DNA from: Paenibacillus guangzhouensis
GTDB taxonomy: Bacteria; Bacillota; Bacilli; Paenibacillales; Paenibacillaceae
Assembly: GCF_009363075.1 (NCBI RefSeq)
Contig: NZ_CP045293.1
Location: forward strand, 1,674,001-1,738,000
Length of the DNA: 64,000 nucleotides
Direction of reading: 5' to 3'
Shown here one piece after another: positions 8,585 through 16,144 of the stretch. Every line of letters begins with the position of its first letter. Within the stretch, counting starts at the first letter, position 1. The position numbers were made by a program, and so were the translations under genes. Under the pieces are notes generated by a model that was not told the DNA's origin, made no database searches, and was given only the letters and a program-made list of their open reading frames with translations.

Positions 8585-8995
8585 TTAGGCAGATACAGCC
8601 AACCCGCTGAAAACAATAGGGCCGATAACCGTTGCAGCACTATCAGCCGTTAAATTCTCAACTGACAGCGTATAAGCGTGAGCGCCCGGTGTTACATTAG
8701 GATCAACCGTTTGTATAGGAACTAAATAAAATTGTTCAGAGCCGGCTGATTCAAAGCCTTCCTGTGCATAGAAAATAACTTGACCATCACGAAAAATCCG
8801 AAATAGTAGACTTCCAATATTGACATCACCTCGAATACCTACCATCGCTTTTAGCTCTACAAAGTTTGGAACGCTCGGAATGACCAAGTTGAATTCGGCA
8901 ATTCCTATTCCCACCGGAGTAAGTGGTACAGGAATCGCCACACTATCCGTAACACGTGCTGGCTCGCTTGCGTTATATGCTAGAATTTGTGCCAT
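8585..8995 (-). CDS. Exosporium/spore-surface-like beta protein
   Basis: A 136-residue beta-rich protein with no signal peptide. It resembles the Bacillus/Paenibacillus proteins annotated as exosporium protein C: MAQILAYNASEPARV at the start, IRGDVNIGSLLFRIFRDG in the middle, and TPGAHAYTLSVENL, VIGPIVFSGLAVSA near the end. GAAGGAGGTGG precedes ATG 8995. A CATAgatTA sequence (minus strand, 9026-9034) fits the -10 of a sigma-K promoter at a suitable distance, which would agree with late mother-cell expression. The assignment rests on remembered resemblance only. Confidence 0.5.
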   Translation of the reverse strand: MAQILAYNASEPARVTDSVAIPVPLTPVGIGIAEFNLVIPSVPNFVELKAMVGIRGDVNIGSLLFRIFRDGQVIFYAQEGFESAGSEQFYLVPIQTVDPNVTPGAHAYTLSVENLTADSAATVIGPIVFSGLAVSA

Positions 8996-9076
8996 TTTAT
9001 GCCACCTCCTTCATATGAGATAATGTAATCTATGTCGGAGAGATATAAAATGATGTGAACTGCTTGCAAAATAAAT

Positions 9077-9109
9077 ATCAGGTCATGTCGTTTTGCCAAC
9101 ATACCTGAT
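9077..9109 (-). terminator. Terminator of the MerR-type gene
   Basis: ATCAGGT (9077-9083) pairs with ACCTGAT (9103-9109). Read on the minus strand it is followed by ATTTATTTT. Confidence 0.5.
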
Positions 9110-9146
9110 CTTTTAGTTTACTTTTTTTATTCCACTTTTCTATCGA

Positions 9147-9860
9147 CTACGATTTCTGATTGGATTCGGGTGACAAGAACTTTATTAATTGGTGTAGATA
9201 GGATATCCCACACATCTGGGATTCAATGATCTTATCCAGATAAGTCCTGATATTCTCAGCCACATTTACGACCCCCTGCAGATCCGTATGTTCCGCCGAA
9301 GCGATGGATTGCTTAAAATTCACGGTATCTTCTGAATACACGGAGCTTTGTAGCATTTGAATCAATCTGATTTTTAGCAAATGAGATCCACTGTATCGAC
9401 GATAACGATTGTCAGGGTCGCGATCTGCCGTTACATATCCTGCCTGCTCCCAATAGCGGATCGCCGATTTAGGAACCTGCGTCAGTTCGGATGCTTCGTA
9501 GATGGTGAACGGCTCCTCGGCATACGGAGATTTATTTTCATTAGCGTATATTCGAATATCCTGGATTAACCTCTCTAATTTCTCTTTTTCCTCGTACAAA
9601 GCGACTTCTTTTTCTCTAATGATCCACATTGCATCTTGCGGTTTATCTTGATGGATACGACGAAGCACCTCGGCCGTCACTGCCATTCCGAATGCCGGAG
9701 CCATGGCTTGGATACAAGACAAATAGGCTGCGTGCTGGTCCGTATACATACGGTAGCCATTTGATGATCGTTCAGCTGGAGGTATTAGGCCTTTAGCCTC
9801 GTAATTCCTTATTGTGCTGGCGCTAATCATGAATTTCGCCGCCATTTTTTTGGGGCGCAT
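9147..9860 (-). CDS. MerR-type regulator with two HTH domains in tandem
   Basis: A 237-residue regulator with two MerR-like winged helices. The first occupies residues 1-70 (MISASTIRNYEAKGLIPP, NGYRMYT). The second begins near 116 (FTIYEASELTQVPKSAIRYW and RDPDNRYRRYSGSHL). An acidic linker helix (EKEVALYEEKEKLERLIQDI) sits between them. Ordinary MerR proteins have one HTH and dimerise, so one chain carrying two may bind as a pseudo-dimer. No metal-binding Cys cluster is visible. ATG 9860 is chosen over TTG 9866; AGGAT and AAGGAG lie upstream. It is divergent from the hypothetical gene at 10024, which is its likeliest target. Confidence 0.75.
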   Translation of the reverse strand: MRPKKMAAKFMISASTIRNYEAKGLIPPAERSSNGYRMYTDQHAAYLSCIQAMAPAFGMAVTAEVLRRIHQDKPQDAMWIIREKEVALYEEKEKLERLIQDIRIYANENKSPYAEEPFTIYEASELTQVPKSAIRYWEQAGYVTADRDPDNRYRRYSGSHLLKIRLIQMLQSSVYSEDTVNFKQSIASAEHTDLQGVVNVAENIRTYLDKIIESQMCGISYLHQLIKFLSPESNQKS

Positions 9861-10023
9861 CGTCAATCCTCATCACTCCTTATTACAATAGATCAAGACT
9901 AAACAAACTTATAAGGTTTTTCTATAAAATTAGTTAATATTCCTTCTCATTTTTTACTTAACCTTCGAATTGGCTTACAAGTTGTACAATGGAATTGAGA
10001 TGAATTGAAGGAGGAGTTTGCTA

Positions 10024-10518
10024 GTGAAGAAAGGATTCCCGATTTGCCGGCAAGACATGACGATTGAAGAAATAAGTGAGGTGGCCAACAGATATATCGA
10101 GTCCGAGTGGAGGCCCTTGTATGAATCCATGCATGAACAATTGACGACTGCTTTTGCCCAATTCGAAGATGCGGCCTATGGTCTTTATTTGGATCAGCTT
10201 ATGCCGTTCATATTCGAACAGCTGGAAGATGCCGGTTTCAGCACTATGGAGAAGCTCGATGAGAATGATTTCGTTATCGCCAAATGGTTGATTTTCCGAA
10301 ACTCCCTTGAAAAATGGGGTACTGAAGACAAAAGATCGAGAATATTTTGGAACGTAATCTATGACAAGCTTGGCAACGCAATTGGCACTTTACTCACGGA
10401 AATTCCCCATTCCCACCAGAAATTCGACATCCCTTCGGCACCGGTCATTTACTCGCTGCGGGAGAGTCTCAAGGAGCGAGTCGTGCAAGGAATCAGGCGA
10501 ATTAAGGAATCAGGATAG
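10024..10518 (+). CDS. Hypothetical helical protein
   Basis: A predicted soluble, mostly helical 164-residue protein, rich in Trp, Phe and acidic residues (RYIESEWRPLYESMHEQL; NDFVIAKWLIFRNSLEKW). No known domain or catalytic motif is recognised. GTG 10024 is chosen because GGAGGAG lies 7 bases upstream; TTG 10018 is too close. It is divergent from the double-HTH MerR regulator, sharing a 160-base intergenic region, so regulation by that protein is plausible. Confidence 0.55.
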   Translation: MKKGFPICRQDMTIEEISEVANRYIESEWRPLYESMHEQLTTAFAQFEDAAYGLYLDQLMPFIFEQLEDAGFSTMEKLDENDFVIAKWLIFRNSLEKWGTEDKRSRIFWNVIYDKLGNAIGTLLTEIPHSHQKFDIPSAPVIYSLRESLKERVVQGIRRIKESG

Positions 10519-10604
10519 TTGGAAAATTATATGTTATATTTAATTGACTATACCATTAATGTCATGCTGTATAATGCCATCAATATCTAAAAGGAGTTGA
10601 TGAC

Positions 10605-10934
10605 ATGATCGTATTAACTTTTTGTTACAAACGAGATATCCCATTTGATGAAAACTATTATTTTGATTCACATCTTCCCAATCTATCAAAGAAAACTGTC
10701 CTTGAAATGGGCGCTTCGAAGTACGAGGTGAAAAAGGTCTTATCTTCAGTAGACGGCTCATCTGTTCCGTATTCATTTATTTTCAATCTGTATTTTGACT
10801 CTAAGGATACCTTAGAAACATTTATCAGTGACCCTAGAATCAAAGCTTTGCAAGATGATGTTTCTAACTATTACATCGGAGAGCAAGATATATTTATCGA
10901 AGAAATCGTCACATCGTTCACAAGTGCTGATTAA
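10605..10934 (+). CDS. EthD-domain protein
   Basis: A 109-residue ferredoxin-like alpha+beta protein of the EthD family. It has the usual opening (IVLTFCYKRDIPFDENYYF, then DSHLPNL, equivalent to F..YY...H) and the later Y.FIFNLYF strand. EthD-type proteins are small dimeric enzymes or accessory proteins in catabolic clusters. No catabolic partner is adjacent, so the role is open. AAAAGGAG precedes ATG 10605 at good spacing. The gene is followed directly by a family A repeat. Confidence 0.75.
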   Translation: MIVLTFCYKRDIPFDENYYFDSHLPNLSKKTVLEMGASKYEVKKVLSSVDGSSVPYSFIFNLYFDSKDTLETFISDPRIKALQDDVSNYYIGEQDIFIEEIVTSFTSAD

Positions 10935-10935
10935 G

Positions 10936-10952
10936 CTACCGGGACACGATAG
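10936..10952 (+). repeat. Dispersed repeat family A, left half
   Basis: CTACCGGGACACGATAG, one base off the family A left consensus, begins one base after the EthD stop codon. The gap up to 11256 otherwise holds a family B hairpin, a terminator and the aguA promoter. Confidence 0.65.
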
Positions 10953-11053
10953 CGCGGTGATGGAGCCGATCTATTGCTTGTTTCTAGGTTTAACTAATGG
11001 TAAGAGGAGGAGATCGGAAGAATTGGAAAGGGAATGAGAAAAAGTTTCTTGCC

Positions 11054-11073
11054 GTCGCGTAGTTGCGGCTTTT
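11054..11073 (+). repeat. Dispersed repeat family B hairpin
   Basis: GTCGCGTAGTTGCGGCTTTT is identical to the hairpin at 42206 and nearly identical to that at 59560. It could terminate transcription. Confidence 0.6.
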
Positions 11074-11146
11074 CCCATTCCCGAGAGAGTAAGTGAGGCC
11101 GATATATATAAAAGTTGTAATCTGGCCGGTGCGCAAATAGATACAA

Positions 11147-11190
11147 AAACTCCCCTTCAAGGTTTCATACGGAGGGGAGTTTATTTTATT
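11147..11190 (+). terminator. Rho-independent terminator
   Basis: AAACTCCCC (11147-11155) pairs with GGGGAGTTT (11174-11182), followed by ATTTTATTT. Confidence 0.75.
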
Positions 11191-11194
11191 TCTG

Positions 11195-11223
11195 TTGACC
11201 TTGACATCGTGTCAAAGTATAGA
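11195..11223 (+). promoter_or_regulatory. aguA promoter with palindrome in the spacer
   Basis: TTGACC (11195-11200) and TATAGA (11218-11223) are 17 bases apart, a good sigma-A promoter. The spacer contains TTGACA-tcg-TGTCAA (11201-11215), a perfect 6-base inverted repeat. A repressor bound there would block RNA polymerase. The regulator is not identifiable. Confidence 0.6.
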
Positions 11224-11256
11224 ATGATTCTACATTCGTAGAAGGGATGGTTAGGT

Positions 11257-12303
11257 ATGGCAACTACAGATAATATCGAGTTCTTTATGCCAGCAGAATG
11301 GGAGGAACATGAGGGAACTTGGCTTCAATGGCCTCATGATAAAACGCATCGAGGAGAAGGGTATAAAGCAAAGCTTCATGATATTTGGATAACGATGGCA
11401 AAAGAGCTTCATTATGGTGAATATCTACATATTGTTGTATGTAATGAAGTGGAAAAAGAATATGTGCAATCGAAGCTATATGAAGCAAAGGTTAATTTGG
11501 AGAAAATTGATTTCTTGATTCTCGAAACGGATGACATTTGGATTAGAGATAATGGGCCAATATTTGTGAAAAATAGAGAAGGAAATCTTTCTTTAACGCA
11601 TTGGATTTTCAATGGTTGGAGGAATAAATATCCGTATACTAACGATGCTCTTGTTCCGTATCAAATTAGTAAGAAATATATGATTCCAAAAGTTGAAGTG
11701 AGCGTTTGCCTTGAAGGCGGAGGGATAGAAGTAAATGGAAAAGGTACACTAATGGCAGCTAAAACTTCTATTATAAATGAGAATCGCAACCCTACGCTTA
11801 GTCAGGAAGAAATAGAAAGCACGTTAACCAAGTATTTAGGTGTAACAAACTTTATATGGATAACGGGTATTCGGGGAGAGGATAACGATAATGAGGATAC
11901 GGATTTCCACATTGACGGTGCAGCACGTTTCTCCAATGAGAATACAATTCTTTATGAGTATGATCCCTTTGGTGAAAGTGAAGCGTATCTATTAAAGGCG
12001 CACGAGCAACATTATCAAGAATTACAACAGGCAAGAAATACAGATGGAATGCCTTTTCAACTTATTCCAGTACCATTAACTAGAAAAGTTGTAAAAGAAG
12101 CCGGCTGTAAAGGTTCCTATTTGAATTTTTATATTGGAAACGAAGTTGTGCTGGTTCCTATATATCACGATGAACATGACAAGTTAGCTTTACAAATTAT
12201 TGAAGGACAATTTCCAGGGCGTAGAATTGTCGGAATTCATGTAAGTGAATTATATGCATATGGTGGAATGATTCATTGTGTAACGCAACAGCAAATAAAG
12301 TAA
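11257..12303 (+). CDS. aguA: Agmatine deiminase (peptidyl-arginine deiminase family)
   Basis: Hydrolyses agmatine to N-carbamoylputrescine and ammonia in the cytoplasm, the first step of the deiminase route from arginine to putrescine. The length of 348 residues is usual. Family signatures are MPAEWEEHEGTWLQWPHD at the N-terminus, DDIWIRDNGPIF (about residues 90-101), CLEGGGIEVNGKGTLM, DTDFHIDGAARF with the catalytic His, and the nucleophilic Cys in GGMIHCVTQQ close to the C-terminus (about C341). No aguB partner is adjacent. Its sigma-A promoter carries a palindromic operator-like sequence. Confidence 0.9.
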   Translation: MATTDNIEFFMPAEWEEHEGTWLQWPHDKTHRGEGYKAKLHDIWITMAKELHYGEYLHIVVCNEVEKEYVQSKLYEAKVNLEKIDFLILETDDIWIRDNGPIFVKNREGNLSLTHWIFNGWRNKYPYTNDALVPYQISKKYMIPKVEVSVCLEGGGIEVNGKGTLMAAKTSIINENRNPTLSQEEIESTLTKYLGVTNFIWITGIRGEDNDNEDTDFHIDGAARFSNENTILYEYDPFGESEAYLLKAHEQHYQELQQARNTDGMPFQLIPVPLTRKVVKEAGCKGSYLNFYIGNEVVLVPIYHDEHDKLALQIIEGQFPGRRIVGIHVSELYAYGGMIHCVTQQQIK

Positions 12304-12308
12304 TGTTG

Positions 12309-12324
12309 GGTGACAAGAACATAT
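12309..12324 (+). repeat. Dispersed repeat family B motif
   Basis: GGTGACAAGAACATAT, the GACAAGAAC core of family B, lies just after aguA. Confidence 0.5.
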
Positions 12325-12431
12325 CGTCCGAGTCACTCGGCGATTCCGAATTTGTTGCGCGGTTCACCTGAGATGAATTGTTCGCACTGAATATGATCGC
12401 GTTCATAAAGATAGATGCTATGCAGAACACG

Positions 12432-12465
12432 AAAAAAAGAAGCCGACCATTTCGTTGGTCGACCT
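12432..12465 (-). terminator. Terminator of the map gene
   Basis: On the minus strand GGTCGACCA pairs with TGGTCGGC and is followed by a run of seven T. It ends the TetR-map operon. Confidence 0.75.
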
Positions 12466-12472
12466 CTAATTT

Positions 12473-13219
12473 CTATTGCGCGGTCAAAATTTGTGGACCA
12501 TCAGCCGTGATGGCGATCGTATGCTCGTATTGGGCGGCGAGCTTGTTGTCCATCGTCCGTGCGGTCCAGCCGTCCGGATCGATTGTCATGAAGTAGGTAC
12601 CTTCGGTGATCATGGGCTCAATCGTGAACACCATACCTTCCTTGATACGGAGGCCTTTTCCAGGCTTGCCGACATGCATATAAGTCGGCTCCTCGTGCAG
12701 GTCGCGGCCGATCCCATGGGCGAGAAGGTCGCGCACGACGCCGAAACCGTGTGACTCCGCATGCCGCTGTATCGCGCTCGTCACGTCGCCGAGTCGATTG
12801 CCGGGCTGCGCCTGCTCGATGCCCAGGTCAAGACATTCCTTCGTGACACGCATTAGCTTCTCGGCCGTCGGCGAAATCTGCCCGACCGCATAACTCCAGG
12901 CCGAATCGCCGAGCCAGCCATCGAGCTCAGCGACCGTGTCGATCGTCACGATATCGCCTTCCTCAAGTGGCTTATTGCTAGGGAAGCCATGTGCGATCAC
13001 ATCGTTGGGGGAGGCACAGGTCGCATATTGATAGCCCTTATAGCCTTTCTGGTATGGCTTTGCGCCGTGCTTCAACATCATGTCCTCGAATATGCGCTCA
13101 ATCTCGTTGGTGGTAATACCCGGTTGGATAAGCGGGGCGATTGTACGATGGCATTCAGCCACCACTTGGCATGCCTTGCGGATAGCCTCAATTTCATGCT
13201 TGCTTTTTAAAATGACCAT
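12473..13219 (-). CDS. map: Type I methionine aminopeptidase
   Basis: Removes the initiator methionine from nascent proteins. The 248 residues match the usual bacterial length. The ligands correspond to those of E. coli MetAP: H77 (AHGFP), D94 (VTIDTV), D105 (GDSAW), H168 (AHGIGRDLHEEP), E201 (TIEPM) and E232 (AQYEHT). ATG 13219 is the start; upstream codons belong to the TetR gene in another frame. It begins 7 bases after the TetR stop, so it is the second gene of that operon. A housekeeping map would sit with ribosomal protein genes, so this is probably an extra, regulated copy. Confidence 0.9.
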   Translation of the reverse strand: MVILKSKHEIEAIRKACQVVAECHRTIAPLIQPGITTNEIERIFEDMMLKHGAKPYQKGYKGYQYATCASPNDVIAHGFPSNKPLEEGDIVTIDTVAELDGWLGDSAWSYAVGQISPTAEKLMRVTKECLDLGIEQAQPGNRLGDVTSAIQRHAESHGFGVVRDLLAHGIGRDLHEEPTYMHVGKPGKGLRIKEGMVFTIEPMITEGTYFMTIDPDGWTARTMDNKLAAQYEHTIAITADGPQILTAQ

Positions 13220-13226
13220 GTTCGTA

Positions 13227-13811
13227 TCAGAACTCCTTCGTAATAGCTTGTATAGCGAGTCGGGCGATTCGATCGACGTCCAGGTCGGAATTTCCCGCAT
13301 AGTAGTGCAGCCCACAGCAACCGACCAGCACGGCAAGCATATGGTCGACGCTGTCGTCTTCGCACTGGGCGATTGATTGAAGTGGAACGTACAGAAGTTC
13401 CATAAATTTTCTTTTGGCGTGGTGTCGATCCCTTTCAGGCAAGCCTGCAAAATGTTCCGCCGCCATTTTATAGACGAGAAATGCGCGGGCGTCCGACTTC
13501 CACAACCGGAGCAGCGCTTTACAATACGTCAACAACGGCCAGTCATCCGGGTGGCTGCCGTTGATGTTCGCCCATGTTGCGATAACTTGCTCGCATCGCT
13601 CAAAGCCGCTTCCTAACACATCTTCTATCAACAAATGCCGGTTAGGGTAATAATGGTATACTGTGCCGTAACCAAGCCCTGCCTCCCGGGCGACGTCGCG
13701 AATATCAAAGCTGCCGCCCGTGCGAAAGTAGGAGCGCGCGGCGACGTCCAGGATCTGTTCTCTGCGTTGTATGCGTATGAGCTCATTTTGTTCTTTGGTA
13801 CGGGGGCACAT
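13227..13811 (-). CDS. TetR/AcrR-family transcriptional regulator
   Basis: A 194-residue repressor. The N-terminal HTH (EQILDVAARSYFRTGGSFDI, then VAREAGLGYGTVYHYYPNR) spans about residues 18-64, followed by an all-helical ligand-binding region containing several Cys and His residues. GGAGGTTAATACGCT precedes ATG 13811. It is transcribed together with the methionine aminopeptidase gene that starts 7 bases after its stop, so it probably controls its own expression and that of the peptidase. The inducer is unknown. Confidence 0.88.
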   Translation of the reverse strand: MCPRTKEQNELIRIQRREQILDVAARSYFRTGGSFDIRDVAREAGLGYGTVYHYYPNRHLLIEDVLGSGFERCEQVIATWANINGSHPDDWPLLTYCKALLRLWKSDARAFLVYKMAAEHFAGLPERDRHHAKRKFMELLYVPLQSIAQCEDDSVDHMLAVLVGCCGLHYYAGNSDLDVDRIARLAIQAITKEF

Positions 13812-13970
13812 AGCGTATTAACCTCCTTATTTAGACCTGCAAAATTGTCAATATAAAAATAGTAACGCATGGGGTGGAGAAATGCAAAAGATTTATTAGT
13901 GTTTGATAAAATGTACTGAGAAATAAGACAGTAATAATATAGTTGTAGACTGGACACAGGCGATAAGCTT

Positions 13971-14040
13971 GCGGGACACGATAGTGCAATATGCAACAAC
14001 AAAGGCAGCGATCACTTAGATCAGCTGTCTTTGTTTTACA
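13971..14040 (+). repeat. Dispersed repeat family A, left half plus hairpin
   Basis: GCGGGACACGATAG (13971-13984) is followed by a hairpin in which ACAAAGGCAGC (13999-14009) pairs with GCTGtCTTTGT (14024-14034), with a T-rich tail. The hairpin may terminate transcription. Confidence 0.65.
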
Positions 14041-14150
14041 ATCGGATAACATGAGTAAGAGGAATTCATTTTATCTGCAACTTCTCTCTAATGGTGAAAT
14101 TACGGGAAAGGGGGAAGAAAGATGATCCTAACTTATTATCAGAGTTAAAT

Positions 14151-14172
14151 AAACGGCCAGTTTAGCGGAGTA
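14151..14172 (+). repeat. Dispersed repeat family A, right half (variant)
   Basis: AACGGCCAGTTTAGCGGAGTA closely matches the right half at 23509. A TATAAT -10 element (14184-14189) of the following gene lies just downstream. Confidence 0.5.
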
Positions 14173-14217
14173 TTTAAATCATGTATAATGGTGTTCAAAG
14201 ATAGAAGGAGTGCTGAT

Positions 14218-14742
14218 ATGAAAAGAATTGCAATTGATATGGACGAGGTTATAGCTGATTTTATCCCGAAACATTTACAGGTGTTTAATCGTGATTATCA
14301 TGAGAACTTAACTGTGAATGACTTAATGGGAACGCGTCTTCGCGTGTTGCGACCTCAGTTCCATAATGAGATTACTGCATACTTAAATGACCCTACGTTT
14401 TTCCGTGATTTAGAGGTAATGAAGGATAGTCAGGAAGTAATCAAACAGTTAAGCGAACAGTTTGAAGTTTTTATCACCACAGCAGCCATGGAGGTTCCTT
14501 CTTCTTTCACCGCGAAATATGAATGGCTTAATGAACATTTCCCATTTTTAGATGATATGAATTTTGTTTTCTGCGGTGATAAGAGCATTATCAACGCAGA
14601 TTACCTCATTGATGATCATGTCAAACATTTTCAACGATTTAGAGGTCAAGGAATTTTGTTCACATCACCTCACAATATTAACGAGACAGGATACGTTAGA
14701 GTCAACAACTGGTTAGAAGTACGGGAGTATTTTCTGAGGTAG
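14218..14742 (+). CDS. 5'(3')-deoxyribonucleotidase (HAD superfamily, NT5C type)
   Basis: Dephosphorylates deoxyribonucleoside monophosphates in the cytoplasm. It has the HAD nucleophile motif IAIDMDEVIADF at the N-terminus (D8 and D10), motif II FITTAA (about residues 84-89), and a late motif with YLIDDHVKHF for magnesium binding. The length of 174 residues fits bacterial NT5C-type enzymes such as B. subtilis YorS/YqfW. ATG 14218 follows GAAGGAGTGCTGAT; codons upstream lie over the promoter. It is monocistronic, ending at a perfect 12-base hairpin. Confidence 0.88.
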   Translation: MKRIAIDMDEVIADFIPKHLQVFNRDYHENLTVNDLMGTRLRVLRPQFHNEITAYLNDPTFFRDLEVMKDSQEVIKQLSEQFEVFITTAAMEVPSSFTAKYEWLNEHFPFLDDMNFVFCGDKSIINADYLIDDHVKHFQRFRGQGILFTSPHNINETGYVRVNNWLEVREYFLR

Positions 14743-14837
14743 TTTTGAACTAACGGACATTGAGCGGGCTGCCGGATTCTTGTAAATATTAAATTCTGAT
14801 TTTTATCGTAGGAAATAGAAAGATCAGTACGTGAAGT

Positions 14838-14867
14838 AAAGGCTGCCAGAATGATCTGGCAGCCTTT
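14838..14867. terminator. Perfect hairpin between convergent genes
   Basis: AAAGGCTGCCAG (14838-14849) pairs perfectly with CTGGCAGCCTTT (14856-14867). The stem resembles the family A centre, and a degenerate CTAACGGACAT lies upstream at 14750. There is no T run beyond the stem. Confidence 0.6.
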
Positions 14868-14911
14868 ACTACGATGAAAGATTTGGTCTGTTGTATCATT
14901 TTGTGATTAGA

Positions 14912-15523
14912 TCAATTGGGCCGATCAATGCTAAAGATTTCGCCTAACTTCGAATAGTTGTTACCGGCTAGTCGGCTCACAGGCTTTAATCGTTGTGCAT
15001 CGATACGTCCACTCTCATACAATTCTTCCACAATGTGAAAGCAAACGATTCTCCCGATAATGAGATCACAAGATGGAGATGAAGGCGTTCCGCCGAGAGC
15101 AAGAGATTGCTCTAACGTACATTCCATGCGGATTTTGGCTTCGGCAATCCCCGGAACCTTAATCTTGGCGCTCGGGATTGAAGTGAGTTGAGCTAAGTCT
15201 ACTTCGCTCTCATCGGGCGGAAGATTGGCTGCGGTTTGATTGATTGCCTCGATATAATCCTCATCCGATATATGAACAACAAACGAACCTGTTTCCATAA
15301 TATTTCTTGATGTATCTTTGCGAGCGCCATTTTTCCTTTGAATGGATACAGAAATCATGGGCGGATCGGCAGAGACAATATTGAAATAGCTAAAAGGTGC
15401 TGCATTTAATACGCCTTCAGCTGACAATGTTGTGATGAACGCGATTGGTCTCGGGAGGATACTGCCGATGAGCAGTTTATAATTATCCCGCTCGTTTTGC
15501 TCCTCCGGGTTAATGGTTAGCAT
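14912..15523 (-). CDS. Flavin reductase-like FMN-binding protein
   Basis: A 203-residue FMN-binding split-barrel protein of the flavin reductase (DIM6/NTAB) family. Its core runs through LLIGSILPRPIAFITTLS, NAAPFSYFNIVSADPPM, and RKDTSRNIMETGSFVVHI. It probably uses NAD(P)H and FMN for reduction. ATG 15523 has GAGGTGAG upstream and begins 4 bases after the mhqD stop, so it is the third gene of the operon behind the MhqR operator. A role in handling quinones or other electrophiles is inferred from that context. Confidence 0.82.
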   Translation of the reverse strand: MLTINPEEQNERDNYKLLIGSILPRPIAFITTLSAEGVLNAAPFSYFNIVSADPPMISVSIQRKNGARKDTSRNIMETGSFVVHISDEDYIEAINQTAANLPPDESEVDLAQLTSIPSAKIKVPGIAEAKIRMECTLEQSLALGGTPSSPSCDLIIGRIVCFHIVEELYESGRIDAQRLKPVSRLAGNNYSKLGEIFSIDRPN

Positions 15524-15527
15524 AGAC

Positions 15528-16142
15528 TCACCTCTGTTTGATTTGGCTTTGTAACCAAGATGCGGATGCACGAACTTCAGAATGCGTTAATTGATGGCCA
15601 TGCTGCTCCCAATGGACGATAACATGTGCACCTGCTTGGGTTAATAGTGACTGCAGTTCTTCCGTCTCTTGCGGTGCACATATCGGATCGTTCGTTCCTG
15701 CACCGATAAATACAGGCGTTCCGGTAAGGTCGGGCAGTTTGATTCCGCGACGCGGAACCATCGGGTGATGCAACATTGCCCCTCTTAGGGAACCTTTGTG
15801 GTGAAATAAGAGGCTTGCGGCTATATTTGCCCCATTGGAGTAACCGACAGCAATAAAGTTGTTGCGATCAAGCTCATATTTGGACGCTGCTTCATTCAGA
15901 AATTCATTTAGCTCATTGGTTCTAAAGATCAGATCTTCTTCATCAAAGACGCCTTCGCTTAATCTGCGGAAAAAGCGCGGCATGCCGTGCTCAAGTACAT
16001 TCCCTCTAATGCTCAGTACTGATGACTCCGGCGATACGATTTGCGCTATAGGAAGCAAATCATGCTCAGTTCCGCCAGTACCGTGAAACAGGACAAGCGT
16101 AGGCTTCGAAGGATCAGTGCCTTTTTGAAAAATATGCTGCAT
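15528..16142 (-). CDS. mhqD: Carboxylesterase/phospholipase-type hydrolase MhqD
   Basis: A 204-residue alpha/beta hydrolase. It has the oxyanion region LVLFHGTGGTEHDLL near the N-terminus, the nucleophile elbow GYSNGA (about residues 99-104), Asp in GAGTNDPICAP and His in HGHQLTHSE. This fits the MhqD/YodD group, induced by hydroquinones and other thiol-reactive electrophiles in B. subtilis. GGAGGG overlaps the end of mhqO, and the genes are 2 bases apart, so translation is coupled. Quinone-adduct or ester hydrolysis is the presumed role; the natural substrate is not certain. Confidence 0.85.
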   Translation of the reverse strand: MQHIFQKGTDPSKPTLVLFHGTGGTEHDLLPIAQIVSPESSVLSIRGNVLEHGMPRFFRRLSEGVFDEEDLIFRTNELNEFLNEAASKYELDRNNFIAVGYSNGANIAASLLFHHKGSLRGAMLHHPMVPRRGIKLPDLTGTPVFIGAGTNDPICAPQETEELQSLLTQAGAHVIVHWEQHGHQLTHSEVRASASWLQSQIKQR

Positions 16143-16144
16143 GA

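Noticed and set aside
12478-13376. Plus-strand open frames opposite map and the TetR gene
   Set aside because: They are antisense to two well-supported genes with clear motifs and have no convincing ribosome binding sites.
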